The translations under genes were made by a program, and so were the position numbers. Positions 1 to 7,149 of a DNA stretch of 22,691 nt are shown here, in pieces. Position 1 is the stretch's first letter; each line of letters begins with the position of its first letter. Origin of the DNA: a virus; IMG/VR virus record IMGVR_UViG_3300004369_000683, positions 1-22,691 of that record; one strand, given 5' to 3'. The notes below the pieces were generated by a model that ran no database searches, had not been told where the DNA came from, and worked only from the letters and a program-made list of their open reading frames with translations.

Positions 1-141
1 TCACCACTTGCCGATCGGACACTTTTGTGACTTGATCTTCACCTTGATGGGCATGAAACAGCCACATTCCTTACATTGACGCAACCCCTTGCGGAAGCGG
101 TCACATTCGAGGCAGATCACATAGCGGTCAACGGGGGTCAT
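1..141 (-). CDS. Small Cys-rich (zinc-binding type) phage protein, 46 aa
   Basis: The minus strand reads from ATG at 141 to TGA at 3-1. The 46-residue product has four cysteines in C-x2-C / C-x2-C-like spacing (CLEC, QCKECGC), an FMPIKVK stretch, and ends CPIGKW. Small proteins with this pattern (two Cys knuckles, then MP(I/V)KVK and a C-P-x-G-K-W end) are common in tailed phages, usually unannotated; this resemblance is from memory. It is the last visible gene of the leftward operon, and its start lies inside the end of the gene ending at 128. Zinc binding is inferred from the cysteines; the role is unknown. The stop codon touches the window edge but the gene is complete. Confidence 0.75.
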   Translation of the reverse strand: MTPVDRYVICLECDRFRKGLRQCKECGCFMPIKVKIKSQKCPIGKW

Positions 142-325
142 TGGCCAACCCCACCACAGACGAGCGGATCCACACCAGCAGACCCATCATGTCGTTCAGC
201 AACGGTTCGAGTCCCGGGATCTCGTTCTCAGATGCGTACTCGGCGAGTTTCTCCACTTTCGGCATCGCATCTTGAGCCATGTCCGACATTTGACCGAGAA
301 GACGTGTTAGTTCTTGACTATCCAT
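128..325 (-). CDS. Hypothetical small helical acidic protein, 65 aa
   Basis: The ATG at 325 follows the macro-domain gene's stop at 330 by 4 nt, giving a compact operon join; a longer reading frame to 406 would run into that gene and was not used. The 65 residues are Met- and Leu-rich and predicted helical (DSQELTRLLGQMSDMAQD), with no cysteines and no signal or membrane segment. The C-terminus (MMGLLVWIRSSVVGL) is mildly hydrophobic. The end overlaps the next start by 14 bp. No family is recognised. Context suggests co-expression with the macro and PhyH genes upstream. Confidence 0.7.
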   Translation of the reverse strand: MDSQELTRLLGQMSDMAQDAMPKVEKLAEYASENEIPGLEPLLNDMMGLLVWIRSSVVGLANDPR

Positions 326-329
326 GACT

Positions 330-776
330 CTAGAACGTATCACGGGTGACAATATGGAGGGTGACGCCTTGTGCTTGACTCCACACCTTACGGATGGACC
401 TGTCAACGTATGACCATTGAAGTCCGCCGATTCCGGCCCCCACTTGAGGGCATCCGATGGTTTTGATGCCGTTTTCCATTGCGTGCGCTCTCATGGACAC
501 GAACGCCAGTTCGATGAGGTTGATTTTGGCGTCAGCACCGGGTTCGACCTGAGTGGCGAGGTTGTAGACCCATTGGCCTAGTTCCTTGTGGGCCATCATC
601 ATCCCAGCGGTCAAAGAGCCGTTGTCGCAGGCACGCTGATACGCCACTTTGTTCTCGGGGAAACGGCGGAACACCTCGTAGGCGAGACCACCGGCGATGC
701 CACGAGTGTTGACCCCATGACAGATGGCTTCCACGTCGATCTCGAACAGATCAGTGTTTTCGTGATATTCGATCAT
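330..776 (-). CDS. Macro-domain (ADP-ribose-binding) protein
   Basis: This 148-residue protein matches a stand-alone macro domain in length and motifs. It has a GVNTRGIAGGLAYEVFRRFP segment near residues 21-40, corresponding to the conserved N-x-x-G-x-x-G-x-A loop, and PQVGAGIGG near 108-116, the phosphate-binding loop, followed by a DLQW-like LQWSYVD. Macro domains bind ADP-ribose and some hydrolyse it from protein or DNA; the P-x-[IV]-G-x-G-x-x-x-LxW pattern is closest to the TARG1/ALC1-like or DarG-type group, but I cannot rank these. The ATG at 776 overlaps the PhyH stop by 4 bp (ATGA). A plausible phage role is reversing host ADP-ribosylation defences such as DarTG; that is inference. 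Confidence 0.85.
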   Translation of the reverse strand: MIEYHENTDLFEIDVEAICHGVNTRGIAGGLAYEVFRRFPENKVAYQRACDNGSLTAGMMMAHKELGQWVYNLATQVEPGADAKINLIELAFVSMRAHAMENGIKTIGCPQVGAGIGGLQWSYVDRSIRKVWSQAQGVTLHIVTRDTF

Positions 777-1606
777 GTCAACAGGTTACCCGACTCCGAG
801 TAGCCGAGCAACATCGTTTCGTAGTCGATTTCGCCCCATCCGTCAGGCACCTTGAACCAGCCCTTGTCATGCGACGAGTCCGGAGCACGCCCATCCATCG
901 TCTTGTACCAGCCCTTGCCGTACCTCACCATCGAAGGATCCAACTCCATCATCGCCTCGACCTCCTCAATCGACGGGACTCCGCCGCCGGCGGACCACTG
1001 ATTCGAGAAATGGCCGAGAAGCGCAGGTCGCGGGCGATTCACCGTCGGACGAGAACCCCTGTGGATAACTCGACCGTTCCACACCAGAACGTCACCCTTT
1101 TTCGGCAGAAACGTGCGAATCTCGTACTCATACTCACGCATGACCTGCATGCACAGGTGATTCATGTCGATCCCGTGGTAATCGCCGGAATACGGGAAAT
1201 CCCACATGTGCGAACCCGGAACCCATTGGAACGGGCCGGTTTCCGGGTCAATGTCATCCAGTGCTATCCACACCCCCATGTACTGGGAGACGGTCTGTGT
1301 GTTTCCGTGCAAAATGTCGACATGCCAGCCCGTGTTGGCTGAACGCCAGTACGTCAGGTCGGAATGGACGGCGACACGTACGCCGATTTCGGTGAATACG
1401 TCGACAAGGGCGTCATGGAGGAGGAGATCAAGTATCTGAGGGTGTTGCAGGTAAGTCTGGTCGGTGTCGGTTCTGCGTCGATGTTCGTCATTGAACTCGT
1501 AGTGCTTGTGCCAGTAGTCGTTTACATACCGGTCAATGTCGGCGTGTGGGATCAGACCCGGGACTTCCAGAACCCCATTCGCCGCGAAATCGTCTGCGCT
1601 GCTCAT
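773..1606 (-). CDS. Phytanoyl-CoA dioxygenase (PhyH)-like Fe(II)/2-oxoglutarate oxygenase
   Basis: The start chosen is the ATG at 1606, which overlaps the upstream TGA by one base (TGATG); this gives 277 residues, usual for the family. The Fe(II)-binding triad is visible as H95-x-D97 (GWHVD) and H182 (VIHRG), with a basic NRPRP segment after it that probably holds the 2-oxoglutarate arginine. GPFQWVPGSH near 124-133 is the typical strand before the second half of the jelly roll. PhyH-type enzymes hydroxylate small molecules or tailor metabolites; several phages carry them with unknown substrates. It is coupled to a macro-domain gene downstream. The substrate cannot be read from sequence. Confidence 0.88.
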   Translation of the reverse strand: MSSADDFAANGVLEVPGLIPHADIDRYVNDYWHKHYEFNDEHRRRTDTDQTYLQHPQILDLLLHDALVDVFTEIGVRVAVHSDLTYWRSANTGWHVDILHGNTQTVSQYMGVWIALDDIDPETGPFQWVPGSHMWDFPYSGDYHGIDMNHLCMQVMREYEYEIRTFLPKKGDVLVWNGRVIHRGSRPTVNRPRPALLGHFSNQWSAGGGVPSIEEVEAMMELDPSMVRYGKGWYKTMDGRAPDSSHDKGWFKVPDGWGEIDYETMLLGYSESGNLLT

Positions 1607-1929
1607 CACCCACGCAAACGAAGGTTGCATTTGAGGCAGAACTCTGCCCACGGGTAGTAGCGGCGCATGTTCGTCGGGTGGTTGCAGTCGAGAACGTCCA
1701 TAACGTGCTTGTTCACCAAATCTCGCACCATCGCTGACACGTTGGTTTCAGAGATTTCGGCTGCCCGCTTCCATCGTTCATGCTCAACGGATGTCGCTCG
1801 GATGAGGATCTGCTTGGATGCCGGAACATCGGCCTCGTCGTCCTCTTTCGCTCGTGCGGCGATGGTCATGTCCATGTTTTCGGCCACTTTGTCCATCGCT
1901 GCCTCAATGTTGTCGATTTCGTCACTCAT
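1606..1929 (-). CDS. Ribbon-helix-helix-like DNA-binding protein with C-terminal zinc knuckle
   Basis: The 107-residue protein begins with an acidic helical segment. Residues about 38-75 (KQILIRATSVEHERWKRAAE, then ISETNVSAMVRDLVNKHV) fit a ribbon-helix-helix fold of the MobC/Arc kind: a basic strand followed by two helices. The last 30 residues carry C-x-H and a C-x2-C pair (DCNHPTN ... FCLKCN), a likely zinc site. Fusion of an RHH domain with a terminal zinc knuckle is unusual. The ATG at 1929 lies 9 nt after the stop of the terminase-like gene; GAGGAG in that gene's end could serve as ribosome-binding site. Likely a phage transcriptional regulator; target unknown. Confidence 0.72.
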   Translation of the reverse strand: MSDEIDNIEAAMDKVAENMDMTIAARAKEDDEADVPASKQILIRATSVEHERWKRAAEISETNVSAMVRDLVNKHVMDVLDCNHPTNMRRYYPWAEFCLKCNLRLRG

Positions 1930-1938
1930 GATTTCAGA

Positions 1939-2568
1939 TTACTCCTCAATATCGTCCACGGGTGACAGTTCGACCACTTCTGCGTCCACAATGTCGCCCA
2001 TTCCCAACATTTTCGACACATCCTCCTCGGGGAGCACCCCAGATCGTGCCATGAGTTCCAACAACTGCTGTGCCTCCTTCTTCGGGTCGAAAGCATCGAT
2101 CGCAGCGGGACCACCAGACACCTCGTTCGCCATGGCAACTCGCACGGGTACATCTATGTTGGTTGACACATCCATCTGGATGCTGACATTGTTTTGTTCC
2201 ATTCCCAACAGTTTTGACCGTCTGTCCATGATTGACAGAACCTGTTGGATGGCTTTCATGTCGGGTTCGACCGAAACCTCCTGACCGTCGTCAAGAGTTA
2301 CACGCCTGTGTTGAGTCATCGGCCAAATCGCCGCCTGCAGAGCGTCAAGTCGCTCCAACTCCAAGCGCAACACCTCCGGGTACGCCATCAACGCTTCCCG
2401 GTTCATCTTCTCCAACTGACGACTGATCGCCTTCGAGACAACACTTGTCGTCACGCCGAAGCGCTTCGCGATCTCGTTCGTCGGGACTCCCGCCTGCCGC
2501 ATCTTAAAGATACGCAGATCGCGTTCCGCAAGAAACTCACGGGTCAAGGCTTTACTATCATCACTCAT
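1939..2568 (-). CDS. HTH protein, probable terminase small subunit
   Basis: The 209-residue protein has an N-terminal helix-turn-helix (residues about 16-50, with MRQAGVPTNEIAKRFGVTTS). This is followed by a long helical central region with PEVLRLELERLDALQAA and QQVLSIMDRRSKLLGME, the arrangement typical of actinophage terminase small subunits, and an acidic tail. Terminase small subunits recognise the packaging site and stimulate the large subunit. The large subunit is not in the window, so a plain transcription regulator remains possible. TACTAT at 2576-2581 lies exactly 7 nt before the ATG, so an internal leaderless transcript may also start here; the gap from the primase stop is only 13 nt. 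Confidence 0.68.
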   Translation of the reverse strand: MSDDSKALTREFLAERDLRIFKMRQAGVPTNEIAKRFGVTTSVVSKAISRQLEKMNREALMAYPEVLRLELERLDALQAAIWPMTQHRRVTLDDGQEVSVEPDMKAIQQVLSIMDRRSKLLGMEQNNVSIQMDVSTNIDVPVRVAMANEVSGGPAAIDAFDPKKEAQQLLELMARSGVLPEEDVSKMLGMGDIVDAEVVELSPVDDIEE

Positions 2569-2581
2569 ACGAGTAATAGTA

Positions 2582-4354
2582 CTAAACCTTCATAAACTCC
2601 AAGACCTCAAATGGGAACTTCTTGCCACGCTTCATCTGAAGCGGCCACGCACGCAGATCACGAGCGCCACGGAAATGGTTCACGTCATAGACGTACTCCG
2701 AATGGGCAGTCGGATCGGGCTGTAAAGCCAACCCGAACTCCGGCCAGCGAGACCAAACCGCTGAACCAAATGGACGCAATTCCCGGGACGTCATCGACTG
2801 GCCCAGCGGCGCATGGTGCTCCAGCCACAGCGCAACCCCATAAGTCGCACGAATCCGGTCCAAATACTTGGCAACCTCGATAGCCACCGCTTCCGACGTG
2901 CGGGTACCCGGATCAAGGAACGCCTTGTAGAGAGGCCCCATCACCAGCAGATCCGGCTGAACAGTCTCAATGTGTTCCTCAAGGATCATCCGATCCGCCA
3001 CCGACAGCAGGTTCAGGCCATCCGGCTTGATCACCAAGTGGATGTCACCGTTCCGTTCGTAACCCATGGACCTCGCGGCCCCGACTATCGACGTTGATGT
3101 ACGACGAATGATTCGTTCCGGGTTCTCCAAATCGACTGTCAATGTACGAATCTTTGGCATCCGTTGGAACGTGAATGGGTTGACCCCGTATCCACAGCAG
3201 ATAGCGATTTGTCGTGCCAGCATGGTTTTACCCACACCTTCCGCAGCGACGACCATCACTCGCTCTTGCCGTTCCAAAAGGCCGGGAATCAGCCAGTCGT
3301 AAGACTCGTCGACTTCTTCGTCAACGAAATCTTGCCAGTTGACAAGTTTGCCTGTATCACGTACAATGCTTGTGTCGTCGGTTGAGAGTGCGACATCAGC
3401 GACTTTGTTGAGGATGTGCCTCGGGTTCTTGCCGGAAGTGAGGAGTTCTGCGATCTTGAGGATCGCCTTCTCCTCAGGCGAATGTTCGACTATCTCGGGT
3501 TCTTCGCCGTCCTCTGGCTGTTCCTCCGCTTCGACAGTTTGGCCTTCGAACTCAACAGCAAGGTCCGCCGCCGGGACTGTCTGGAGTTCAGAAGTATCGA
3601 ATCCCGCTTCGAGATGATCGTAGATGTCTTTGTGATTGGGGCATCGCCAGATGGCAACATCGGAACCTGCTTCGGTGAGGAGTCGGTGGACAAGGTGTGC
3701 GTGGCGTCGTCCGGGTTCGTCGTTGTCGGCGATGATGTCCACGACTGCTCCAGCGAGAGCCTCAGTATGTATGTCGAGCCATTTACCTGCGCCTCCGGGC
3801 ATAGTCGTGGCACAAGCACCCAGCGCGATGAGGGCGTCAGCATCTTTCTCTCCTTCCACTAGGAAAATCGGATCGCCGTTCGCTTTCGCTTGTAGAACGG
3901 CAGGGAGGTTGTAGAGGACTTTCGGTGTGTCCTCAAGTTTGTACGTCCAACCACCCTTACCGTCAGGCTTGCGCTGCCTGAACGTCTTCTTCCCATCGGG
4001 TTCGGTGTATCGAACTTTCTCGAACAGCAACTCGCCGGCGGAGTCCCGGTACTCGTACTTGGCAACGAACTTCAGTTTCGGTCGTTCCATCTTCGGATAG
4101 TCGACGCCTTCGACTTTGCGGTCATCTTTCGGCCACAAATCTTTCACGTCAAGACCAACGGCTTTACAGATCTCCGCACTTCCACACCCACCGTTGCGAT
4201 GGCAATGAAGTAACAGTCGTCCGTCCTCGTTTTCATGAATGGACAGCGACGGGTTGCGATCATCCTGTCGGCATGGGCATCGTGCTTCCCAACCGTTAGC
4301 AGACTTGATGACGCCATCTAGTCGTCCAAGGAACTCACTCGTGTGGCTGAACAT
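2582..4354 (-). CDS. Bifunctional DNA primase / RepA-like helicase
   Basis: The 590-residue protein combines replication domains in order. An N-terminal CHC2-like zinc site (C26, C28, C51, C57) is followed by a TOPRIM domain with VEGEKDAD near 167-174 and ADNDEPG near 209-215, the acidic metal-binding positions. After an acidic linker comes a RecA-fold ATPase with Walker A AAEGVGKT (370-377) and a Walker B-like DLLVMGP (468-474), resembling RepA-type AAA_25 helicases. It should synthesise primers and unwind DNA at the phage fork. The ATG at 4354 overlaps the WhiB gene by 20 bp. With SSB and the SNF2-like helicase it forms the visible replication set. Confidence 0.92.
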   Translation of the reverse strand: MFSHTSEFLGRLDGVIKSANGWEARCPCRQDDRNPSLSIHENEDGRLLLHCHRNGGCGSAEICKAVGLDVKDLWPKDDRKVEGVDYPKMERPKLKFVAKYEYRDSAGELLFEKVRYTEPDGKKTFRQRKPDGKGGWTYKLEDTPKVLYNLPAVLQAKANGDPIFLVEGEKDADALIALGACATTMPGGAGKWLDIHTEALAGAVVDIIADNDEPGRRHAHLVHRLLTEAGSDVAIWRCPNHKDIYDHLEAGFDTSELQTVPAADLAVEFEGQTVEAEEQPEDGEEPEIVEHSPEEKAILKIAELLTSGKNPRHILNKVADVALSTDDTSIVRDTGKLVNWQDFVDEEVDESYDWLIPGLLERQERVMVVAAEGVGKTMLARQIAICCGYGVNPFTFQRMPKIRTLTVDLENPERIIRRTSTSIVGAARSMGYERNGDIHLVIKPDGLNLLSVADRMILEEHIETVQPDLLVMGPLYKAFLDPGTRTSEAVAIEVAKYLDRIRATYGVALWLEHHAPLGQSMTSRELRPFGSAVWSRWPEFGLALQPDPTAHSEYVYDVNHFRGARDLRAWPLQMKRGKKFPFEVLEFMKV

Positions 4355-4664
4355 TTGTCGCCACCCTCTTCGATCCTCGACCCGGAACTGTGATCATTCC
4401 GATACGTATCGACGGGACTCCGCGCTGCCGCCGGATCACATCTCGTTCGTATTCGTCTTTCCCACCCCATATGCCGAATGGTTCGTTGGCGAGCGAATAC
4501 TCCAAGCAGGCGACACGATTTTTACAAGTGAAGCAGATAGCGATGGCCTGTTGCTTTTGGAAACGAGTCTCTGTTCGAGACTGTCCCCCTTTCGACAACA
4601 AAGGGAACCACCATTCGGTTGGTTTGCCCTTGCAAGCCCCGTCTTTGGGCGGGCTGTCGTTCAT
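4335..4664 (-). CDS. WhiB-family Fe-S transcription factor
   Basis: The 109-residue protein has the four cluster cysteines of WhiB proteins: C11, then C44-x2-C47-x5-C53 (CFTCKNRVAC). The diagnostic G-[IV]-W-G-G turn appears as GIWGG at 64-68, followed by a basic tail (RRQRG, GRGSKR). WhiB-like proteins bind a [4Fe-4S] cluster and usually regulate through the housekeeping sigma factor; they are restricted to Actinobacteria and their phages, so this gene identifies the host phylum. Known phage WhiBs can interfere with host WhiB regulation. The ATG overlaps the upstream stop by 4 bp (ATGA). Its own targets are not visible. Confidence 0.95.
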   Translation of the reverse strand: MNDSPPKDGACKGKPTEWWFPLLSKGGQSRTETRFQKQQAIAICFTCKNRVACLEYSLANEPFGIWGGKDEYERDVIRRQRGVPSIRIGMITVPGRGSKRVATNVQPHE

Positions 4665-5080
4665 TTGTCCCCCAGTCTCTCAACATCGTTTGGTCCTAAG
4701 AAAATATGTCCGGCTCGTACCTGTAGCCGTCCCCCTGAGAACTGCGTTTGGATACTCACCGCCTCAACTGGAACGCCGAACCTCGAAGCGATGGTCGCAG
4801 CGATCTTGTTGATGCGAACTTCATCTTTACCTGCGGTTTCGTCGAAGTCAATGCTTTCGGGAAAGATTTCTTCGGGAGCCGGGATTTTTTTCAGTTCCGC
4901 ATCCAACGCGGTGACTTTCAGACACATCACGCAAGCCAACTTCGGGGCTGAAGACGCTCTGGGACGCACTTCGACATGACCGCACTCAAGGTGATGGTGA
5001 TACTTCACGTTTCCCCACCCGCCGACTCGCGAGATGTCCTCGATCTTGCGTCTCGGAGCCTTGCGATGTTCGGTGGTCAT
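4661..5080 (-). CDS. Hypothetical protein with a possible zinc site, first gene of the leftward operon
   Basis: The 139-residue protein has a basic N-terminus (RKAPRRK). A cysteine cluster follows (ECGH about residues 32-35 and CVMC about 50-53) that could bind zinc, then an acidic middle (PEEIFPESIDFDE). The C-terminal half (INKIAATIASRFGVPVEAVSIQTQF) looks like a small alpha-beta fold. No family is recognised. TAAAGT lies 6 nt before the ATG at 5080, the same arrangement as at 13139, so translation is probably leaderless. It is separated from the divergent gene at 5149 by only 68 bp. Confidence 0.75.
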   Translation of the reverse strand: MTTEHRKAPRRKIEDISRVGGWGNVKYHHHLECGHVEVRPRASSAPKLACVMCLKVTALDAELKKIPAPEEIFPESIDFDETAGKDEVRINKIAATIASRFGVPVEAVSIQTQFSGGRLQVRAGHIFLGPNDVERLGDK

Positions 5081-5087
5081 CGCACGA

Positions 5088-5148
5088 CTTTAGTTCACGG
5101 GTGTGGCATCGAGGTCAAAGTTCCGTTCGACTTCCCTCTTATATAGGT
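5088..5148. promoter_or_regulatory. Divergent promoter region
   Basis: This short gap separates the leftward operon (start 5080) from the rightward gene at 5149. On the minus strand TAAAGT sits 6 nt before the start, though no good -35 lies 16-18 bp away. On the plus strand TTATAT (5139-5144) is only 4 nt before the ATG, with TTCGAC further upstream. Both fit weak actinobacterial promoters; their exact start points are inferred. Confidence 0.45.
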
Positions 5149-5466
5149 ATGGACACGTTTACAGAAATCATCAAAGACATTCACCTCCCCGTCGCCGAGG
5201 CGTTGTGGGCATCCATTGACCACTTGACGAACACGGAGGACGTGACGATCACGACGGACTTGGCGTGTAAGTACGCTCAGGTCGTGTCACTTCTCATCAA
5301 GAAGAAGGTGACGCTCACGCCTTCGGTCAACGACATCGAGGAATACATCGAAGGTTTGACCATGAAGTGGGCGGGTATCGGCATGACCGGAGCCGATCTC
5401 GCACTCGTCGAAGCGTATGTTCTTGCGTCGTTTGGGTTCACCGGCGATGAACTCGACGACTTCTGA
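5149..5466 (+). CDS. Hypothetical protein, 105 aa
   Basis: This is a solitary plus-strand gene between leftward genes. The ATG at 5149 is chosen because the AT-rich TTATATAGG sits directly before it; a longer in-frame extension to 5101 would cover the promoter. The protein is mostly helical, has a short KKK stretch near residue 45, a GMTGADL segment and an acidic end (FTGDELDDF). There are no cysteines, membrane segments or recognised domain. It converges on ssb, and a shared hairpin terminator lies between them. Confidence 0.72.
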   Translation: MDTFTEIIKDIHLPVAEALWASIDHLTNTEDVTITTDLACKYAQVVSLLIKKKVTLTPSVNDIEEYIEGLTMKWAGIGMTGADLALVEAYVLASFGFTGDELDDF

Positions 5467-5492
5467 CGGGACTGCCCGGGCCCAGAAATGAC

Positions 5493-5522
5493 AAAACCCC
5501 CCGGTCTCCCGAGGGGGTCTTG
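5493..5522. terminator. Bidirectional hairpin terminator between convergent genes
   Basis: An A4-C6 run pairs with a G5-T segment across CGG/CCG inner pairs (stem about 8 bp, loop TCTC). It lies 27 bp after the plus-strand stop and 33 bp before the end of ssb, the expected position for a terminator shared by convergent transcripts. Confidence 0.82.
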
Positions 5523-5554
5523 CCTTGCCCGACGTTACCGCCGTCTGGATTTTA

Positions 5555-5992
5555 TCAGAACGGCTCGTCTGCGGGCGCAGAGTTACGCGGTGATGCCGCT
5601 TTTTTTGCTGGCTTTGATGCTCCGCCCTCGCCACCTTCACGACGCTTGCGCTCGAACGACTCGACCGAACGGACTTGGAGGCCGACATTGTTGGCAAGAA
5701 CGTCGATCGTCGACTTCTTGTTACCCTCATCGTCTTCCCATGAACGCTGTTCGAGGCGTCCCTGAACAATGACACCGACACCCTTCTCAAGGACCGCTGC
5801 TGCGTCCTCGGCGAGGTACCGCCATGCGGTGACGTTGAAGAAGGAGGTGCGCTCCTGCTTCTCGCCGTCGGCATCAGTCCAGTAGTGATTGACTGCGATG
5901 GAGAAGCCGAGACGGGCTGCCCCCTGTGCGGTGTATTTGAGTTCGGGATCGTTGGTGACGTTCCCGATCAAAGTCACATCTGACTGAGCCAT
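5555..5992 (-). CDS. ssb: Single-stranded DNA-binding protein
   Basis: The 145-residue protein starts MAQSDVTLIGNVTNDPELKY and continues with an OB-fold typical of bacterial SSB: GFSIAVN, ERTSFFNVTAW and VQGRLEQRSW are its conserved strands. The C-terminal third is a flexible Lys/Gly/Ala-rich linker ending DEPF, close to the DDIPF tip that recruits replication and repair proteins. It coats single-stranded DNA during phage replication and probably acts with the primase-helicase. GGAAGG lies upstream of the ATG as ribosome-binding site, so unlike many neighbours this mRNA has a leader; that leader carries two strong inverted repeats. Confidence 0.96.
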   Translation of the reverse strand: MAQSDVTLIGNVTNDPELKYTAQGAARLGFSIAVNHYWTDADGEKQERTSFFNVTAWRYLAEDAAAVLEKGVGVIVQGRLEQRSWEDDEGNKKSTIDVLANNVGLQVRSVESFERKRREGGEGGASKPAKKAASPRNSAPADEPF

Positions 5993-6005
5993 GATTGCCT
6001 ACCTT

Positions 6006-6046
6006 CCGGGGGCTTGCCCCCGATACGGGTCATCGGGATGATGACC
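6006..6046. repeat. Two adjacent inverted repeats upstream of ssb
   Basis: CGGGGGC and GCCCCCG (6007-6013 / 6016-6022) form a compact GC hairpin. Immediately beyond it GGTCATC (6028-6034) and GATGACC (6040-6046) form a second perfect 7-bp repeat with a 5-nt spacer. They lie between ssb and the divergent gene at 6088. The first may be a leader hairpin for ssb; the second has the size of a repressor operator. Function is inferred from position. Confidence 0.6.
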
Positions 6047-6051
6047 GAGAG

Positions 6052-6080
6052 TTGGAGCATACCACGTTTAGGTGTAACAT
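6052..6080 (+). promoter_or_regulatory. Promoter for the gene at 6088 (leaderless)
   Basis: TTGGAG (6052-6057) and TAACAT (6075-6080) are separated by 17 bp, and the ATG at 6088 follows the -10 by exactly 7 nt. That geometry predicts transcription starting at or next to the start codon. Confidence 0.65.
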
Positions 6081-6087
6081 CAACCTC

Positions 6088-6384
6088 ATGACAACATTTG
6101 ACCCCGCCGATGCGAAGGTTTCGATCTTCAACCATCTCGTGAATCTCGACTATTGGACGGCCAGCCTGCCCGATGATGCGAGTGATGACGAACTTGAGAA
6201 AGCGAAAATCGCCGCTGAGGACTTTGCCGGGATGCTGATTGAGTCGCTCTCGATGGTCCCAGTCGGGACTTCAGACGCCGGCGGATTTCTGGTTGAGATC
6301 AAGCCTCTCCAAGATCAGGCTCTTGAGGATTGGATCGTGGCGTTCGCTGAAGGCTTCGAAGTTTCGGAAACCCTTGACGGGTGA
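6088..6384 (+). CDS. Hypothetical acidic protein, 98 aa
   Basis: The ATG at 6088 lies 7 nt downstream of a TAACAT -10, so the start is set by the promoter; an extension upstream would cover the promoter. The 98 residues are acidic and helical (DDASDDELEKAKIAAEDFAG), with FLVEIKPLQDQALEDWIVAFAEGFEV in the second half. No cysteines, signal peptide or known family are visible. It precedes the lysin gene but has its own promoter, and the lysin has another one, so they need not be co-regulated. Confidence 0.75.
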   Translation: MTTFDPADAKVSIFNHLVNLDYWTASLPDDASDDELEKAKIAAEDFAGMLIESLSMVPVGTSDAGGFLVEIKPLQDQALEDWIVAFAEGFEVSETLDG

Positions 6385-6385
6385 C

Positions 6386-6440
6386 TTGCTATTCCGTAAC
6401 CATTTGGTAACATGGTGGTATCCCACGTCTAGGTCGTGGG
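6386..6440 (+). promoter_or_regulatory. Promoter and leader hairpin of the lysin gene
   Basis: TTGCTA (6386-6391) and TAACAT (6408-6413) are 16 bp apart. The leader that follows contains CCCACG (6422-6427) pairing with CGTGGG (6435-6440) around a 7-nt loop. An AAAGGAG ribosome-binding site lies about 7 nt before the ATG at 6483. This is one of the few genes here with a clear leader and Shine-Dalgarno site. Confidence 0.6.
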
Positions 6441-6482
6441 CTTTGCCTTGCCCGGCAACAAACACCCAAAGGAGAAACACCA

Positions 6483-7112
6483 ATGGGAAAGAACCGTATC
6501 TTTGGAATGATTGGCTTCGTAGCCCTTCTTGGGATTGGAGCACGGATGGCTGACGCTGAGCCGCTAACTCTGGCTGTGTCACCACCCTCTGCTGTTCGGA
6601 TGATCGAACAGTCAGTTGAGATCCCCACCACCACGCAAGCACCAACGACAACCACAGTTGTCACCACGACGACAACGACTGTCCCTGAAGTCCCCGTTAC
6701 CGTTACGGCTCTTCTCGACGAAACTCCCGTTGTTCTGCCGTACAAGCATGGTGCCGACAAGATGTGTTGGGAATGGCTGACGCTCGCCCACGACGTTGGC
6801 TGGCCTGAGGACGAGTTGTCGAAGTTGGGTTACATCATTTGGCGTGAAAGTCGCTGTGACCCGATGGCTTGGAACCAAGATGATCCGACTCCGGACGGTA
6901 GTCGTGGCCTCACGCAGATCAACGGCTTTTGGTGTCGCCCCTCTCGCTACCATGCGGACGGCTACATCCAGACTGTTGCTCCGGAACTCTTAGCGTTTTC
7001 CGGGACGTGCGAGGACCTTCATGATCCGGCGATCAATTTTCGTGCCGCTTTGCTCCTCTATAAGTACGGGTTGGAGCGTGGAAATAATCCTTGGACTCCG
7101 TGGGGCGGATGA
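6483..7112 (+). CDS. Secreted lysozyme/transglycosylase-like protein with Thr-rich linker
   Basis: The 209-residue protein has an N-terminal signal or anchor segment (IFGMIGFVALLGIGA, 6-20), then a low-complexity Pro/Thr/Val linker (about 48-75). A lysozyme-like domain occupies about 85-209. The probable catalytic glutamate is E122 in IIWRESRCDP, followed by the family's SRGLTQIN motif (140-147) and a terminal NPWTPWGG. Such domains cleave peptidoglycan between the sugars. The linker resembles those of secreted proteins in Acidimicrobiia. It may act as endolysin or remodel the wall early; no holin is visible nearby. An AAAGGAG site precedes the ATG. Confidence 0.85.
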   Translation: MGKNRIFGMIGFVALLGIGARMADAEPLTLAVSPPSAVRMIEQSVEIPTTTQAPTTTTVVTTTTTTVPEVPVTVTALLDETPVVLPYKHGADKMCWEWLTLAHDVGWPEDELSKLGYIIWRESRCDPMAWNQDDPTPDGSRGLTQINGFWCRPSRYHADGYIQTVAPELLAFSGTCEDLHDPAINFRAALLLYKYGLERGNNPWTPWGG

Positions 7113-7113
7113 G

Positions 7114-7142
7114 TTGACATTTGGTTCAGATCCATGTATCGT
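7114..7142 (+). promoter_or_regulatory. Strong leaderless promoter for the HTH gene
   Basis: A perfect TTGACA (7114-7119), a 17-bp spacer and TATCGT (7137-7142) are followed after 7 nt by the ATG at 7150. The same -10 hexamer recurs in the minus-strand promoter family, but here the -35 is consensus and the AATAAG spacer core is absent. It overlaps the lysin stop codon. Confidence 0.8.
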
Positions 7143-7149
7143 TTGACGC

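Noticed and set aside
4239-4979. Plus-strand frame of 246 codons
   Set aside because: It is antisense to the primase, WhiB and upstream genes, with low-complexity Ser/Arg content and no start signals.
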